Shown here: in pieces, positions 6,895 through 8,969 of the stretch
How positions within the stretch are numbered: the stretch's first letter is position 1
Layout: each line of letters begins with the position of its first letter
Assembly: GCA_023264315.1 (NCBI GenBank)
Contig: JALQST010000113.1
Span: forward strand, 1 to 8,969
Direction of reading: 5' to 3'
Source of the DNA: Nodosilinea sp. BSH.14
Lineage (GTDB): Bacteria > Cyanobacteriota > Cyanobacteriia > Phormidesmidales > Phormidesmidaceae
DNA: 8,969 nucleotides
Made by a program: the position numbers and the translations under genes
Notes under the pieces: model-generated
The model's input: the letters and a program-made list of their open reading frames with translations, nothing else
Told to the model about the DNA's origin: nothing
Databases searched by the model: none

Positions 6895-8276
6895 ATGGTT
6901 GCCCCACAGGCGGTCAACAGGATAGACCCATCTCCAGCCGTATCCCATCCAGCTACAGGGCTGTCGGTATTGGCGCGGGCCTGTCTTGGGCGGCGGCGGC
7001 GGGCCTTGGCCCAGCGGTTTTCGGCTCCGGTGTTGCTGGGGTCGGGGCAGCCGGTATCCCGTAATTTTCCGGCCAATACCTATCCCTTTCGGGCCAGCAG
7101 CCATTTTCTCTACTTGGCGGGGTTGCCCCTCGCCGGGGCCGCGCTGCTGGTGGAGGACGGCAAGGCCACACTGTTTATGGATGATCCCGATCCGGGGGCG
7201 GCCCTGTGGCATGGGCCCAGCCCCAGCCCCGCCGACCACGCGGAGGCCATGGCTGCCCAGGCGGTGTATCCCCTGGCGGAGTTACCCCAGCACCGGGGAG
7301 AGGCGGTGGAGTTGCCCGAGAATCTAGCCCAGGCGACACCGTCCCAGAAATCCTTGCTACAGGCCCTAGTGGAACTGCGCCTATCCCACGATGATTGGGC
7401 CTTGGCGGAGATGCGCTGGGCGGCCCAGGTGTCGGTTTTGGCCCACCAAGCGGGCATGGCGGCAACCCGCCACGCCGCCACCGAAGCCGAGGTGCGGGCG
7501 GCCATCGAGCAGGTGATGATGGCCCACCAATGCCCCTGCGCCTACACCAGCATCGTCACCACCCACGGCGAGGTGTTGCACAACGATCACTACCATCATC
7601 CCCTCCACCCGGGCGACCTGCTGCTGGTGGATGCCGGGGCCGAAACCCCCTCGGCTGGGCCGCAGACATTACCCGCACCTGGCCCGTTTCCGGTCGGTTT
7701 TTGCCCCCCCAGCGAGACCTCTATGCCGTCGTCCTGGCCGCCCATGATGCCTGCATTGCGGCGGCAAAACCGGGGGTGGAATACCGGGATTTACACCTCT
7801 TGGCCTGCCGTACCCTAGCGGCGGGCTTGGTGGATCTCGGCATTTTGCGAGGCCAGCCCGAGGATTTGGTGGAATGGGATGTTCACGCCCTGTTCTTCCC
7901 TCATGGGGTGGGCCACCTGCTGGGGCTGGATGTCCACGACATGGAAGACCTGGGAGATGAGGCGGGCTATGCCCCAGGTCGGCGGCGCAGCCCACGGTTT
8001 GGCCTGGGCTTTTTGCGGCTCGATCGGCCCTTGGCTCCCCGCATGGTCGTGACCATTGAGCCCGGGTTCTACCAGGTGCCTGGAATTCTGGGGCCAGCGC
8101 GGCAGTCGGGTCAGTATGATGATGCCGTGAACTGGGATCGCCTGGACGCCTTCGCCACGGTGCGCGGCATTCGCATTGAAGATGATGTGCTAATTACCGC
8201 CGACGGCTGCGAAACCCTGACCGCCGCCCTTCCCACCGATGCCGCCACCCTGGAAGCCTGGGTGCAGTCCGGGTAG
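6895..8276 (+). pseudogene. pepP: Aminopeptidase P (M24 family), interrupted by a one-base frameshift
   Basis: Encodes an M24-family Xaa-Pro aminopeptidase, a dinuclear metal enzyme that removes the N-terminal residue before proline. The first frame runs from the ATG at 6895 to codon 252 (7648-7650), then turns to unrelated sequence and stops at 7818. The rest continues one frame over to the stop at 8274. Adding one C to the run at 7646-7650 joins them into 460 residues, normal for the family. The joined protein has the N-terminal SHFLYLAG motif (69-76) and all five metal ligands: Asp246 (LVDAGAE), Asp258 (ADITRT), His341 (HGVGH), Glu389 (TIEPGFY) and Glu429 (RIEDD), plus His348 (LDVHD). Only Asp246 precedes the break, so the product as written cannot be active. 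The downstream part is intact, without other stops, which suggests a recent mutation or a sequence error rather than long decay. Confidence 0.88.
7646..7650 (+). other. Frameshift site in pepP (run of five C)
   Basis: Upstream the frame reads GCC GAA ACC CCC; downstream the true frame resumes as CTC GGC TGG GCC GCA GAC (Leu-Gly-Trp-Ala-Ala-Asp). Six C instead of five restores the DAGAETPLGWAADITRT motif with both metal-binding Asp residues 12 apart, as in related aminopeptidases. A homopolymer is a typical place for both replication slippage and sequencing error. Confidence 0.85.
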
Positions 8277-8285
8277 GCCATCCCC

Positions 8286-8578
8286 CTAGTCCGATCCTGC
8301 CGCCAACAGTTCCATGGAGTAGTCTACGTAGGTGGCGTCGGGCATTAGGGTGCCCAGCAGGTTGGCCCCCGTTAGGTCGGTATTGGCGAGGTTGACGCCT
8401 TGCAGGTTGCATCCACCAGGTCTAGGAAAGGAAGCTTGACGTCATTGAGGGCAAGATGGGTGAGATCTAGATGCTCAAACCGCATTTGGCCCTGGTCATA
8501 GCGCCGGGTGAGATCGGTGAGGGAGAAACGAGAGGAGAGCACCATCGGTTCAGCACAGTAACGACAGAGAAACGACAC
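8286..8578 (-). pseudogene. Small pentapeptide-repeat protein, interrupted by a one-base frameshift
   Basis: Two overlapping minus-strand frames together encode a short pentapeptide-repeat protein. The first, from a GTG at 8578 (or ATG at 8545), contains LTDLTRRYDQGQMRFEHLDL, resembling the RRY-x-x-G lead-in of many cyanobacterial pentapeptide proteins, then LNDVKLPFLDLVDA. The next frame continues the five-residue rhythm: NLQGVNLANTDLTGANL, then GTLMPDATYVD, ending at the TAG at 8286. One missing base near 8408-8410 (GATGC-AACCTG, probably GCC AAC) separates them. Repaired, the product has about 97 residues from the GTG, with about nine five-residue units, enough for roughly two turns of a right-handed square beta helix. 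No Shine-Dalgarno marks either start, so the N-terminus is uncertain. Pentapeptide proteins have varied or unknown roles and none can be assigned. The gene converges on pepP with 9 bases between stop codons. Confidence 0.7.
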
Positions 8579-8640
8579 ATCGCCTGGACGCCTAGGACTG
8601 ACCGCTGGGCTACCCTCCCTGATCGGTGTGGGTAACGGCT

Positions 8641-8692
8641 AGCCCTAGGGCTGAGGCTAGTGGGGATCCAGTGATAGCCCGGGGCTAGGGCT
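8641..8692. repeat. Cluster of AGCCC/GGGCT palindromes
   Basis: A perfect 12-base palindrome AGCCCTAGGGCT occupies 8641-8652. It is followed by GGCTAG (8655-8660) and a second inverted pair, AGCCC (8676-8680) and GGGCT (8682-8686), then AGGGCT (8687-8692). The arms of the two units can pair with themselves or with each other, so several alternative hairpins are possible. Sequence is non-coding as far as I can tell. Confidence 0.6.
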
Positions 8693-8800
8693 TTCAATCG
8701 CAGCGAGGATAGATTCAGAGGCCGCGCCGGTAGATCGGGAAACGAGAGCGGATCAGCATTGGAGAAGCAAGCTACACTGTGCGGTGATCATTGGGTTGCT

Positions 8801-8805
8801 GAGGG
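8801..8805 (+). promoter_or_regulatory. Shine-Dalgarno of the lysozyme gene
   Basis: GAGGG lies 8 bases before the ATG at 8814 and supports that start. Confidence 0.65.
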
Positions 8806-8813
8806 AAAAAGCC

Positions 8814-8969
8814 ATGGTTGGGGTACCCACGCCGGGGGTGGATTTAATCAAGATTTTTGAGGGGTCTCGGTTGGAAGCCTATCCTGACCCCAAAACCGGG
8901 GGGGAGCCCATCACCATCGGCTGGGGATCCACCCGCGATCGCCAGGGACGCCCCTTCAAACTGGGGGAC
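8814..8969 (+). CDS. GH24 (phage T4-type) lysozyme, N-terminal part
   Basis: The first 52 residues of a glycoside hydrolase family 24 lysozyme, which cleaves the MurNAc-GlcNAc bond of peptidoglycan; the rest is beyond the window. The N-terminus is diagnostic: LIKIFEGSRLEAYPDP (11-26) and then PITIGWGST (32-40). Glu16, Asp25 and Thr34 match the catalytic Glu11, Asp20 and Thr26 of T4 lysozyme in motif context, and the Glu-Asp distance of nine residues is identical. The 14-residue stretch after the Met carries neither a signal peptide nor a signal-anchor segment, so export would need a holin or cell lysis, or the protein may have another fate. GH24 genes are common in phages and prophages but also occur singly in cyanobacterial chromosomes; no other phage gene is visible here. 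An HIP1 octamer lies within the gene at 8935-8942, which argues for long residence in a cyanobacterial genome. Confidence 0.88.
   Translation, partial: MVGVPTPGVDLIKIFEGSRLEAYPDPKTGGEPITIGWGSTRDRQGRPFKLGD

Larger units (their letters stand above)
8579..8813. promoter_or_regulatory. Intergenic region upstream of the lysozyme gene
   Basis: A 235-base gap between the divergent pentapeptide and lysozyme genes. Its left half is dense in AGCCC/GGGCT palindromes, listed separately. Nearer the lysozyme gene, TACACT (8773-8778) is a plausible -10 box giving a leader of about 30 bases; no matching -35 is seen. The minus-strand open frame across 8467-8697 has no family resemblance and I read no gene here. 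Confidence 0.4.

Noticed and set aside
7395..7650. Independent gene starting at 7395 in the second aminopeptidase frame
   Set aside because: Residues before about 7651 in that frame are shadow sequence over the real aminopeptidase frame; only the part after the frameshift is real.
7640..7660. Programmed -1 frameshift as the explanation of the pepP break
   Set aside because: GAA ACC CCC TCG is not a canonical slippery heptamer, I see no obvious stimulatory structure, and aminopeptidase P is not known to need frameshifting; a single-base loss is simpler.
8467..8697. Minus-strand open frame of 76 codons upstream of the pentapeptide gene
   Set aside because: It overlaps the repeat cluster and the pentapeptide gene in another frame and shows no recognisable motif.
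1..8969. CRISPR array, tRNA, rRNA, insertion sequence or defence island
   Set aside because: No regularly spaced repeats, cloverleaf-like sequence, rRNA segments, transposase or nuclease frames were recognised on either strand.

Overview
The window looks like an ordinary chromosomal stretch of a GC-rich cyanobacterium, probably filamentous and Leptolyngbya-like. This rests on recognising cyanobacterial versions of the proteins (enolase, a RemA/DUF370 protein, a bacterial Rqc2 homologue, PurK, a YheT-like hydrolase, a pentapeptide protein opening with an RRY-x-x-G stretch) and on one HIP1 octamer (GCGATCGC at 8935-8942). No search was run, so genus-level placement is inference.

Layout. On the minus strand, from right to left: remA (2530-2255), a PhzF-family isomerase (2224-1436), then after a 252-base gap enolase (1183-1, cut by the window edge). 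Divergent from remA, rqcH runs on the plus strand (2731-4452) and converges on purK (minus, 5653-4469) with 16 bases between their stop codons. Divergent from purK is an alpha/beta hydrolase (5770-6846), followed in the same direction by an aminopeptidase P gene (6895-8276) that is broken by one missing base. A short pentapeptide-repeat gene (minus, 8578-8286), also broken by one missing base, faces it. After a 235-base intergenic stretch with GC-rich palindromes, a GH24 lysozyme gene starts at 8814 and leaves the window.

How the genes fit together. They are mostly unrelated housekeeping functions: glycolysis (eno), purine synthesis (purK), rescue of stalled ribosomes (rqcH), peptide turnover (aminopeptidase P) and a DNA-binding regulator (remA). 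Only remA-phzF (30 bases apart) and hydrolase-pepP (48 bases apart) have operon-like spacing. No CRISPR array, tRNA, rRNA, insertion sequence or recognisable defence system is visible. The part most worth checking is 7640-8969: two neighbouring genes each one base short, a palindrome cluster and a phage-type lysozyme. The two frameshifts may simply be consensus errors.
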